A stretch of DNA of 7,549 nt from Hydrogenophaga sp. (GTDB lineage Bacteria; Pseudomonadota; Gammaproteobacteria; Burkholderiales; Burkholderiaceae_C). The stretch is taken from contig JAGXRS010000114.1 in NCBI GenBank assembly GCA_018335615.1, forward strand, positions 1 through 7,549. Reading direction: 5' to 3'. The notes below the pieces were generated by a model. It was not told where the DNA came from, made no database searches, and saw only the letters and a program-made list of their open reading frames with translations. Every line of letters starts with the position of its first letter. Position 1 is the stretch's first letter. This document shows positions 1-5,933 of this stretch, piece after piece. Both the position numbers and the translations under genes were made by a program.

Positions 1-80
1 CCAACCTCTATGTGCAATTGCACCGCGCCCGTCTGCGCCTGCGCGAGTGCCTGGAATTGAACTGGTTTGGCATCCGATGA
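1..80 (+). CDS. ECF-type RNA polymerase sigma factor, C-terminal end (partial)
   Basis: Only the last 25 codons are present, read in the frame that starts with AAC at base 3 and stops with TGA at 78-80. The visible peptide begins NLYVQLHRARLRLRECLEL and ends NWFGIR. The pattern of V-x-L-H-R-A-R followed by L-R-x-C-L-E matches the recognition helix and tail of sigma region 4 in ECF (RpoE-like) sigma factors, where the residues contact the -35 element. This is from family knowledge; the upstream part lies outside the window. The next gene starts inside this stop codon (ATGA) and encodes a small zinc-site protein of the kind that commonly follows such sigma genes, which supports the call. Group and regulon cannot be determined from this fragment. 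Confidence 0.72.
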   Translation, partial: NLYVQLHRARLRLRECLELNWFGIR

Positions 81-292
81 ACCCTGTGCTCAGAACCCTG
101 CCGCTGATGCGCTCGTGCAAAGAGGCCGCATCCCTGATGGTCGCCCGGGAAGACCGCCCGCTCACGCGGACGGAGCGCTGGGCGCTGCGCCTGCACCTGT
201 CCCTGTGCAAAGCCTGTCCGAACTTCGAGGGGCAGGTGCTGACCATGCGACAGGCGATGAAGCAGTGGCGCAACGACAGCGACCATGGGTAG
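77..292 (+). CDS. Small zinc-finger anti-sigma-like protein (zf-HC2 type)
   Basis: A 71-aa protein starting at ATG 77-79, which overlaps the sigma-factor stop as ATGA; this translational coupling decides the start over an in-frame ATG at 47. The sequence holds C14, then H40-x3-C44-x2-C47 (HLSLCKAC), the His-x3-Cys-x2-Cys signature of zinc-binding anti-sigma (ZAS/zf-HC2) domains. No hydrophobic membrane segment or periplasmic sensor domain is present, so it would act in the cytoplasm. By family knowledge such proteins hold their partner sigma factor inactive, and some release it when the zinc thiols are oxidised. That it regulates the adjacent sigma factor is an inference from overlap and motif. 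It could alternatively have lost anti-sigma activity and be a small zinc-binding accessory protein. Confidence 0.75.
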   Translation: MNPVLRTLPLMRSCKEAASLMVAREDRPLTRTERWALRLHLSLCKACPNFEGQVLTMRQAMKQWRNDSDHG

Positions 293-341
293 CTGGCACG
301 AGCCGCCACCACGATCAGCCCCGCGACCTTGCGCCAGGGGC

Positions 342-364
342 GCCTGCTGTCAAGACAGCAAGGC
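342..364 (-). terminator. Hairpin across the ftsY stop codon, possible weak terminator
   Basis: TGCTGT and ACAGCA (345-350 and 355-360) form a perfect 6-bp stem around a CAAG loop. GCC (342-344) and GGC (362-364) extend it with one bulged A. The ftsY stop codon (complement of 350-352) lies in the stem and loop. No T-run follows on the minus strand, so a classical Rho-independent terminator is not supported. It sits in the 57-bp gap where the anti-sigma gene and ftsY converge, so some termination role is plausible but unproven. Confidence 0.25.
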
Positions 365-1507
365 CTGGGCAAATTCGCGCGCGTTGAAGGTTTCCAGGTC
401 TTCGAGTTTTTCGCCGACGCCGATGAAATAGACCGGCACCGGCTTCTCGCGTGCAATCGCGCACAGCACACCGCCTTTGGCGGTACCGTCGAGCTTGGTG
501 ATGACCAGCCCGGTGAGCTTGAGCGCCTCGTCGAAGGCCTTCACCTGCATCAGCGCGTTTTGCCCGGTGTTGCCGTCGATCACCAGCAGCACCTCGTGGG
601 GTGCGGTGGCGTCGGCCTTCTGCACCACGCGCCGGATCTTGCGCAGCTCTTCCATCAGATGCAGCTGCGTGGGCAGGCGTCCCGCGGTGTCGACCAGCAC
701 CACGTCGCGTCCGCGCGCCTTGCCGGCGGTGACGGCGTCGAAACTCACCGCGGCCGGGTCACCGCCTTGCTGCGTGATGATCTCCACCGTGTTGCGATCG
801 GCCCACACGGCCAGCTGCTCGCGTGCCGCGGCGCGGAACGTGTCGGCAGCGGCCAGCAGCACGGTGGCGCCTTCGTTGGCCAGGTGGCGCGTGAGCTTGC
901 CGATGGAGGTGGTTTTGCCCGCGCCGTTGACGCCGGCCACCATGATCACCGTGGGTTTGTGCTCGCCGATCACCAGGGGCTTTTGCAGCGGCGCCAGCAG
1001 GTCGGCAATGGCGTCCGCCAGCAGCGCTTTCACCGCGGCCGGGTCGGTGGCTTTCTGCTCTTTGACGCGGCGTTTCAGGTCGGCCAGCAGGTGCTCGGTG
1101 GCCTTCACGCCGGTGTCGGCCATCAACAGCGCGGTTTCCAGGTCTTCGTACAGCGCCTCGTCGATCTGCGTGCCGGTGAACACCGTGGCGATGCTGGCAC
1201 CGGTTTTTTTCAGACCGGCCTTGAGCTTGTCGAGCCAGCCCTTGCGCGCGGGCGCCGCCTCCACGGCGGGCGGGGCCGGTGGTGGTGCAGGCGCTGCAGC
1301 GGGCGCTGGCGCCGCTACCGGGGGCGGCGTCAGGGGTGCCCTGGTCGGCGCAAGGGGCGTGGAAGACCGTGCAGCGGGAGCGAGGGGTGCGGGGGGCGCA
1401 GTCGGTGGCGCCACTGGCGGTGCGGGCGTTGGCGCCGGTGGCGGCGGCGGAGGTTCAGCGGGGGCTGGAGGGGGAACAGGGGCTTTTTTGCGGAAGAACG
1501 AGAACAT
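350..1507 (-). CDS. ftsY: Signal recognition particle receptor FtsY
   Basis: A 385-aa SRP-family GTPase that docks ribosome-SRP complexes at the inner membrane and hands nascent membrane proteins to the Sec translocon. The NG domain is complete: N-domain helices from about residue 89 to 180, P-loop GVNGAGKT at 192-199, DTFRAAA at 222-228, DTAGR at 273-277, TKLDGTAKGG at 337-346 and the closing GVGE at 363-366. These motifs identify FtsY rather than Ffh, since there is no methionine-rich M domain and an N-terminal extension is present. That extension (about residues 9-86) is odd: 36 of 77 residues are proline and most of the rest alanine, with few acidic residues, unlike the acidic A domain of E. 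coli FtsY. The start is ATG at 1505-1507, with AGAGAG (complement of 1514-1519) 6 nt upstream as a partial Shine-Dalgarno. ftsE and ftsX are not next to it here; its divergent neighbour encodes an M16 peptidase. Confidence 0.97.
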   Translation of the reverse strand: MFSFFRKKAPVPPPAPAEPPPPPPAPTPAPPVAPPTAPPAPLAPAARSSTPLAPTRAPLTPPPVAAPAPAAAPAPPPAPPAVEAAPARKGWLDKLKAGLKKTGASIATVFTGTQIDEALYEDLETALLMADTGVKATEHLLADLKRRVKEQKATDPAAVKALLADAIADLLAPLQKPLVIGEHKPTVIMVAGVNGAGKTTSIGKLTRHLANEGATVLLAAADTFRAAAREQLAVWADRNTVEIITQQGGDPAAVSFDAVTAGKARGRDVVLVDTAGRLPTQLHLMEELRKIRRVVQKADATAPHEVLLVIDGNTGQNALMQVKAFDEALKLTGLVITKLDGTAKGGVLCAIAREKPVPVYFIGVGEKLEDLETFNAREFAQALLS

Positions 1508-1536
1508 TTTTCACTCTCTAGAATCCATTGCATTCT
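1508..1536. promoter_or_regulatory. 29-bp divergent control region with opposed TAGAAT hexamers
   Basis: This is the whole gap between the ftsY and M16 peptidase start codons. TAGAAT at 1519-1524 (+) and its inverted copy at 1532-1537 (TAGAAT on the minus strand) form an imperfect palindrome with a 7-bp centre; the right arm ends on the A of the M16 ATG. Each hexamer differs from the sigma-70 -10 consensus TATAAT at one base and points towards its own gene. Used as -10 elements, they would give a leader of about 6 nt for the M16 gene and about 18 nt for ftsY. No convincing -35 hexamer stands at the right distance on either strand, so promoter function is inferred. The palindrome could instead be a regulator site. 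Confidence 0.45.
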
Positions 1537-3003
1537 ATGAAACGCCCCATGCACCTGCTTGACACGCGCGCCGCCGCCCTGTTTCTCGCCCTTTCGCTCG
1601 GTAGCGCTGGCGCATGGTCCCAGGCGCCTTCCAGCGCTGCGGTGCCCCCGGCCGCCTCGGTTGCAGCAGCAGACCAGGCCCACCCGTTCACCCTCTCCAA
1701 CGGCATGACGCTGATCGTGCGGCCCGACCGCCGCGCACCCACCGTGGCCCACATGCTGTGGGTGCGGGTGGGCTCCATCGACGAGGTGGACGGCACCTCG
1801 GGTGTGGCGCATGTGCTGGAACACATGCTGTTCAAGGGCACGCCCGATCTGAAACCGGGCGAGTTCTCGCGGCGCATCGCGGCGCTGGGCGGGCGCGAAA
1901 ACGCTTTCACCAGCCGCGACGCCACGGCCTACCACCAGCAGGTGCCCGCCACCAAGCTCGAAGAAGTGATGCGCCTGGAGGCCGACCGGTTCGCCCGCAA
2001 CCAGTGGGACGACGAGGAATTCCGCCGCGAGATCGAGGTGATCAAGGAAGAGCGCCGCCAGCGGGTCGAGGAGTCGCCGCGTGCGCGCATGTTCGAGGCG
2101 CTGAACGCCCTGGTCTTCCAGGCCAGTCCTTACCGGCGTCCCATCATCGGCTGGATGAGCGACCTCGACGCCATGACACCGGACGATGTGCGCCAGTTCT
2201 ACCAGCGCTGGTACACGCCGGCCAATGCCGCCGTGGTGATCGCGGGCGATGTGGACGTGGAGCAGGTGCGGGCCCTGGCCGAGCGGCATTTCGGTGCCAT
2301 TCCCGCCCGGGCCGTGCCGGACCGCAAGCCGCGCGAAGAGCCCCCGCAGGTCGGCCCGCGGCGCCTCGAATTCCGCGCCGCGGCCGAGCAGGCGGTGGTG
2401 GCCCTGGCCTTCAAGGCGCCCAGCTGGACCGGCGGCACCGATGCCGCCAGCCAGGACGCGCTGGCGCTGACCGTGCTTTCTGCCGTGCTCGACGGTTACG
2501 CCGGTGCCCGCCTGGACCGCTCACTGGTGCAGGGCAGCGGCACGGGCGGCAAGCGCATCGCCGACAGCGCGGGCGCGTCCTTCGGCCTGTACGGTCGCGG
2601 CCCGCAGGTCTTCACGCTGGTGGCCGTGCCGGCCCGCGGGGTGTCGTCCGATGCCGCCGCCGCGGCGCTGAAGGCCGAGGTCGCCCGCATCGCCCGCGAA
2701 GGCATCAGCGAGGCGGAACTGCGGCGCGTGAAGACGCAGTGGACCGCCGGCGAGGTCTACAAGCTCGACTCGGTGTTCAACCAGGCGCGCGAGCTGGGCA
2801 GCTACTGGATCAACGGCATGGACGTGGACACCGGCGAGCGGCTCATGGCGCAGCTCAAGGCGGTCACCGCCGCGCAGGTGCAGTCGGTGGCCCAGCGCTA
2901 TTTCTCTGACGAGCAGCTCACCACCGCCGTGCTGGTGCCCGACCCCAGCCGCCGCGCTGCCACCAGCCCCGCCACGCCGCGCCCCGCCCTGACGCGTCAC
3001 TGA
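1537..3003 (+). CDS. Exported M16 family zinc metallopeptidase, catalytic subunit
   Basis: A 488-aa pitrilysin/insulinase-family (M16) protein. Counting from ATG 1537, residues 1 to about 28 form a signal peptide (basic start, hydrophobic run AAALFLALSLGSAGA, likely cleavage near AWSQA), so it should act in the periplasm. The inverted zinc motif HVLEH at 92-96 supplies two His ligands and the catalytic Glu. The downstream EVIKEERR stretch, with a Glu pair near 171-172, supplies the third ligand at the usual distance of about 76 residues. Two M16 domains span roughly 45-260 and 260-470. The second domain lacks the SRL...EKRGLxYS segment that the next gene has, so the two proteins probably form one heterodimeric peptidase. 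ATG 1537 is preferred to TTG 1528; ATG 1549 is also possible. No Shine-Dalgarno is visible. Natural substrates are unknown; the PqqL name sometimes applied to such proteins is not justified from sequence alone. Confidence 0.93.
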   Translation: MKRPMHLLDTRAAALFLALSLGSAGAWSQAPSSAAVPPAASVAAADQAHPFTLSNGMTLIVRPDRRAPTVAHMLWVRVGSIDEVDGTSGVAHVLEHMLFKGTPDLKPGEFSRRIAALGGRENAFTSRDATAYHQQVPATKLEEVMRLEADRFARNQWDDEEFRREIEVIKEERRQRVEESPRARMFEALNALVFQASPYRRPIIGWMSDLDAMTPDDVRQFYQRWYTPANAAVVIAGDVDVEQVRALAERHFGAIPARAVPDRKPREEPPQVGPRRLEFRAAAEQAVVALAFKAPSWTGGTDAASQDALALTVLSAVLDGYAGARLDRSLVQGSGTGGKRIADSAGASFGLYGRGPQVFTLVAVPARGVSSDAAAAALKAEVARIAREGISEAELRRVKTQWTAGEVYKLDSVFNQARELGSYWINGMDVDTGERLMAQLKAVTAAQVQSVAQRYFSDEQLTTAVLVPDPSRRAATSPATPRPALTRH

Positions 3004-4376
3004 TGCCCGCCATGCTCCCACTTCCTGTTTTTGCTTCCCGTCTGGCGCGCCGTACCCGCGCGCTGCTGTTGCCGCTCAGCCTGCTGGTCCTGCCCTGGCA
3101 GATCGCCCAGGCCGCCATTCCCATCGAACACTGGACACACGCCAGCGGCGCGCGGGTCTACCTGGTGGCGAGCCCGTCCATTCCCATGCTGGACGTGCAG
3201 CTCGATGTGGACGGCGGCAGCCGCCGCGACCCTGCCGAGCGCGCCGGGCTGGCGAGTGCCACCGCCGCGTTGTTGTCGGCTGGTGTCGCCGCCCATGGCG
3301 GGCAGCCTGCGCTGGATGAAAACCAGCTCAGCGAGGCCTGGGTGGACCTCGGCGCCCAGTTCGGCGCACAGGCCGGCAACGACCGCTTCAGCGTCAGCCT
3401 GCGCACCCTGACCGAGCCCGATCTGCTGGAGCGCGCGGTGGCCCTGGCCGCCCGCCAGCTGGCCGCACCCGCCTGGCCCGAGCGCGTGTGGCAGCGCGAA
3501 CGCGAGCGCCTGCTGGCCTCTCTGCTGGAAGCCGAGACCCGCCCTGGCACCCATGCCGGCCGTGCCTTCTCCCGTGCCGTCTACGGCACCCACCCCTACG
3601 GTTTCGAGCCCGTGGCCGCCACGCTCAACCGCATCACGGTCGCCGACGTGCGGGCCTTTTACCGGCGCCACGTGGCCGCGTGCCGCGCCCAGGTCACGCT
3701 GGTGGGCGCCATCGACCGTGCCCGCGCCGACCGCATCGTCGGGCAGTTCATGCAGGCGATCCAGCCCCACGGTTGCGAACCGCTGCTCGCGCTCGCTCAG
3801 GTGCCGGCGCTGGCCCGCGCGGTGGAGGTGCAGCTGCCCTTCGACGCGGCGCAGGCCCAGGTGCTGATCGGCCAGCCCGGTTTCCCTCGCAACGATCCGG
3901 ACTTTTTCCCGCTCTTCGTCGGCAACTACATCCTGGGCGGTGGCGGCTTCGTGTCGCGCCTGACCACCGAGGTGCGCGAAAAACGCGGCCTGAGCTACAG
4001 CGTCTACAGCTACTTCGCGCCCGGCCTGCACGCCGGCGCCTTCCAGCTGGGCCTGACGACCCGACCCGACCAGGCGGCACAGGCCGTGGGCGTGGCGCGC
4101 GACGTGGTGCGCCAGTTCGTGGAGCAGGGCCCGACCGACGCCGAACTGCAGGCCGCGAAGGACTTTCTCATCAACGGCTTCGCGTTGCGCATCGACAGCA
4201 ACCGCAAGCTGCTCGACAACGTGGCCAACATCGCCTGGAACGGCCTGCCGCTGGACTACCTCGACACCTGGACACAGCAGGTGCAGGCCGTGAGCGTGGC
4301 CGACATCCGCCGGGCCTTCGCGCGTGTGCTGCAGCCCGAGCGCATGGCCACTGTGGTGGTGGGCGCGCGTCCCTGA
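3003..4376 (+). CDS. Exported M16 family protein lacking the zinc site, partner subunit
   Basis: A 457-aa M16-family protein whose ATG shares its A with the TGA of the preceding peptidase (TGATG), so translation is probably coupled; ATG 3012 is an alternative. A signal peptide is clear: basic RLARRTR at 13-19, hydrophobic LLLPLSLLVLP, and a cleavage site AQA near residue 37. At the place where active members have HxxEH this protein reads AGLASATAALL (81-91), so it has no zinc ligands and should not be catalytic alone. It keeps the glycine-rich GGGGFVSRL (312-320) and REKRGLSYSVYS (325-336), the Arg/Tyr-containing region that in two-subunit M16B enzymes binds the substrate chain. This is the division of labour known from mitochondrial processing peptidase alpha/beta and from two-gene bacterial M16B peptidases. 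Heterodimer formation is inferred from the complementary motifs and the overlap. Confidence 0.92.
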   Translation: MPAMLPLPVFASRLARRTRALLLPLSLLVLPWQIAQAAIPIEHWTHASGARVYLVASPSIPMLDVQLDVDGGSRRDPAERAGLASATAALLSAGVAAHGGQPALDENQLSEAWVDLGAQFGAQAGNDRFSVSLRTLTEPDLLERAVALAARQLAAPAWPERVWQRERERLLASLLEAETRPGTHAGRAFSRAVYGTHPYGFEPVAATLNRITVADVRAFYRRHVAACRAQVTLVGAIDRARADRIVGQFMQAIQPHGCEPLLALAQVPALARAVEVQLPFDAAQAQVLIGQPGFPRNDPDFFPLFVGNYILGGGGFVSRLTTEVREKRGLSYSVYSYFAPGLHAGAFQLGLTTRPDQAAQAVGVARDVVRQFVEQGPTDAELQAAKDFLINGFALRIDSNRKLLDNVANIAWNGLPLDYLDTWTQQVQAVSVADIRRAFARVLQPERMATVVVGARP

Positions 4377-4410
4377 AGGGGGCGGGTCTCCGTGCTTTAA
4401 GCTCGCCCTC

Positions 4411-5052
4411 ATGAAGCCACGACACGCACAGCCCCCTGTTTCCCGTTCCAAGCCCGACCAGCCGGGCAAGCCCCGCACCGCACCGCAGGAAGTCCGCATC
4501 ATCGGCGGCCTGTGGAAGCGCACGCCGCTCCCGGTGGCCAATCAGGCCGGGCTGCGTCCCACGCCCTCGCGTGTGCGCGAAACCCTGTTCAACTGGCTGG
4601 GGCAGGACCTGCGCGGCTGGCACTGCCTGGATGCCTTTGCGGGCACCGGCGCCCTTGGTCTGGAGGCCGCGTCCCGGGGCGCGGCCGAGGTGGTGCTGGT
4701 GGAGCAGGAGTCCGGTCTGCTGACCGCGCTGAACCGGGTCAAGGCCAAGTTGAAAGCCGACATGGTGCGCGTGGAGCGCGGCGACGGCGTGGCCGCGCTG
4801 CGCCAGCGCGCCGGCAGCGGGCTCGACGTGGTGTTTCTGGACCCGCCCTTTGCCGAGGGGCAGAACGACGCGCTGGTGCTGTCGGCCCTGATGGCGGCCC
4901 GCGCGGCCATTGCCGAGAATGGGCTCGTCTACCTGGAGGCCCCGCGTGTCTGGACCGAGGCCGAACTGGCCCCGCTGGGCCTGGCGCTGCACCGCCAGGG
5001 CAAGGCCGGGCAAGTCGCCTTCCACCTCTTGCGGCCATTGCTGGCGGGCTGA
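4411..5052 (+). CDS. rsmD: 16S rRNA (guanine(966)-N(2))-methyltransferase RsmD
   Basis: A 213-aa Rossmann-fold methyltransferase that modifies G966 of 16S rRNA in the assembling 30S subunit using S-adenosylmethionine. Visible family marks are RPTPSRVRETLFNWL at 49-63, the AdoMet-binding motif I DAFAGTGALGLEA at 74-86, the acidic VLVEQE at 95-100 that contacts the ribose, and the catalytic DPPF at 144-147. The N-terminal 25 residues are basic and proline-rich, an extension relative to E. coli RsmD. ATG 4411 is chosen because the open frame upstream to 4324 lies inside the M16 gene and lacks family features. A 34-bp gap follows the M16 stop. No Shine-Dalgarno precedes the ATG; a weak AT-rich CTTTAAG (4395-4401) sits shortly upstream. 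coaD follows after 33 bp. Confidence 0.95.
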   Translation: MKPRHAQPPVSRSKPDQPGKPRTAPQEVRIIGGLWKRTPLPVANQAGLRPTPSRVRETLFNWLGQDLRGWHCLDAFAGTGALGLEAASRGAAEVVLVEQESGLLTALNRVKAKLKADMVRVERGDGVAALRQRAGSGLDVVFLDPPFAEGQNDALVLSALMAARAAIAENGLVYLEAPRVWTEAELAPLGLALHRQGKAGQVAFHLLRPLLAG

Positions 5053-5072
5053 GTCGCTGCAGACCCCTCGCG

Positions 5073-5078
5073 CATAAT
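5073..5078 (+). promoter_or_regulatory. Candidate -10 element (CATAAT) for leaderless coaD
   Basis: CATAAT matches TATAAT at five of six positions and ends 7 nt before the coaD ATG at 5086. Transcription starting about 7 nt downstream would begin at or next to the ATG, giving a leaderless mRNA. This agrees with the absence of a Shine-Dalgarno. The same hexamer, spacing and surrounding bases occur before pth. No good -35 is seen, so the call rests on the repeat of the pattern. Confidence 0.5.
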
Positions 5079-5085
5079 TCCGGGC

Positions 5086-5604
5086 ATGACTTCCGACCTT
5101 TCCCGTCCAGCGGGCCAGCCGCGCATCGCGGTGTACAGCGGCACCTTCGACCCCGTCACGCTGGGGCATGAAGACGTGGCCCGTCGCGCGGCGCGCCTCT
5201 TCGACGAGCTGATCATTGCCGTGGCCGTGGCCCACCACAAGAAGACCCGTTTCAGCCTCGCACAGCGGCTGGAGATGGTGGCCGAAGCCGCTGCGGGCAT
5301 GCCGGGCACCGTGCGCGTGCTGCCCTTCGACGGCCTGATCATGGACTTCTGCCGCACGCAGGGGGCCTGTGCCGTGGTGCGCGGCATTCGCAACCTGACC
5401 GACTTCGATTACGAAGCCCAGATGGGCGCCATGAACCGCAAGCTCAACCCGGCGGTGGAAACCGTGTTCCTGCTGCCACAGGCCGAGCTGCAGTGCATTT
5501 CCAGCACCCTGGTGCGCGAAATCGCCACCCTGGGTGGCGACGTGTCGCAGATGGTGAGTGCCCCGGTGGCGGGCCGCCTGAAGCCCCAGCCGCTGCAGGC
5601 CTGA
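5086..5604 (+). CDS. coaD: Phosphopantetheine adenylyltransferase (PPAT)
   Basis: A 172-aa nucleotidyltransferase that joins 4'-phosphopantetheine and ATP to give dephospho-CoA and pyrophosphate, the penultimate step of coenzyme A synthesis, in the cytosol. Motifs are complete: YSGTFDPVTLGH at 17-28 with the T/HxGH nucleotide site and catalytic H28, RGIRNLTDFDYE at 99-110, and ISSTLVRE at 138-145 (the ISSTxVR ATP-binding motif). About ten extra residues precede the first strand compared with E. coli CoaD, and the C-terminal tail after residue 160 is short. The start at ATG 5086 has no Shine-Dalgarno but has CATAAT just upstream. A ferredoxin gene follows after 14 bp, a coaD-ferredoxin linkage common in beta- and gammaproteobacteria. 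Confidence 0.97.
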   Translation: MTSDLSRPAGQPRIAVYSGTFDPVTLGHEDVARRAARLFDELIIAVAVAHHKKTRFSLAQRLEMVAEAAAGMPGTVRVLPFDGLIMDFCRTQGACAVVRGIRNLTDFDYEAQMGAMNRKLNPAVETVFLLPQAELQCISSTLVREIATLGGDVSQMVSAPVAGRLKPQPLQA

Positions 5605-5606
5605 AC

Positions 5607-5611
5607 AGGAG
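5607..5611 (+). promoter_or_regulatory. Ribosome binding site AGGAG for the ferredoxin gene
   Basis: AGGAG lies 7 nt before ATG 5619, just after the coaD stop. It decides the ferredoxin start against the in-frame codons inside coaD, and it contrasts with the lack of such a site before coaD, rsmD and the M16 genes. Confidence 0.85.
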
Positions 5612-5618
5612 TCACGAC

Positions 5619-5933
5619 ATGGCCCTGATGATCACCGACGAATGCATCAACTGCGATGTGTGCGAGCCCGAGTGCCCCAACGAGGCCATTTACATGGGTG
5701 CGGAGATCTACGAGATCGATCCGTCGCGCTGCACCGAGTGCGTGGGGCACTTTGACGAACCGCAGTGTGTGCAGGTCTGCCCCGTGAGCTGCATCCCCGT
5801 GAACCCCCAGCAGGTGGAAAGCCAGGAAACGCTCTGGCAGAAATACCAGCGCCTGCAGAAAGCCGGTCAGCCTTTGTCGGCCGCGGGGGACGCGTCGGGC
5901 AGCGCCGCTTCTCCTCCTGCCAGCGGAACCTGA
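5619..5933 (+). CDS. yfhL: YfhL/Alv-type 2[4Fe-4S] ferredoxin
   Basis: A 104-aa cytosolic electron carrier. The first cluster motif is C9-x2-C12-x2-C15-x3-C19-P. The second is C38-x2-C41-x8-C50-x3-C54-P, where the eight-residue loop between second and third Cys, in place of the usual two, marks the Allochromatium vinosum (Alv) type with very low-potential clusters. A further Cys, C58, follows. After the clusters comes a helical stretch around ESQETLWQKYQRLQ, usual in this family, then a low-complexity Ala/Ser/Gly/Pro tail (about 83-104) that overlaps the end of pth on the other strand. It lies 14 bp behind coaD with its own Shine-Dalgarno, so the two are likely cotranscribed. Its redox partners are unknown; the gene name follows the E. 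coli homologue. Confidence 0.93.
   Translation: MALMITDECINCDVCEPECPNEAIYMGAEIYEIDPSRCTECVGHFDEPQCVQVCPVSCIPVNPQQVESQETLWQKYQRLQKAGQPLSAAGDASGSAASPPASGT

Noticed and set aside
329..1540. Long plus-strand open frames (403 aa at 329-1540 and 361 aa at 477-1562) opposite ftsY
   Set aside because: They are antisense to an unmistakable FtsY. Their translations are Gly/Arg/His- or Ala/Ser-rich with no family motifs, as expected from GC-rich antisense frames.
1559..1564. Perfect TTGACA on the plus strand
   Set aside because: It lies inside the M16 signal-peptide coding region and has no -10-like hexamer at 16-18 bp downstream; it encodes part of Leu-Asp-Thr.
1614..2909. 431-aa plus-strand frame inside the first M16 gene
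   Set aside because: Arg/Gly/Ala-rich out-of-frame reading of a gene with an intact HVLEH site.
4324..4410. Upstream in-frame start for rsmD inside the M16 gene
   Set aside because: The 29 extra residues overlap the M16 C-terminus, lack family similarity and have no ribosome site; ATG 4411 fits the family better.
2997..4541. 514-aa minus-strand open frame across the second M16 gene and the start of rsmD
   Set aside because: It spans two real genes and their gap, is rich in His/Gln/Gly/Ala without motifs, and reflects codon bias of the plus-strand genes.
4171..5238. 355-aa minus-strand open frame opposite rsmD and coaD
   Set aside because: It crosses both gene boundaries and shows no recognisable domain; the plus-strand products have full catalytic motifs.
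5493..5618. Upstream in-frame start for the ferredoxin within coaD
   Set aside because: The added residues are an out-of-frame reading of coaD, and AGGAG is correctly spaced before ATG 5619.
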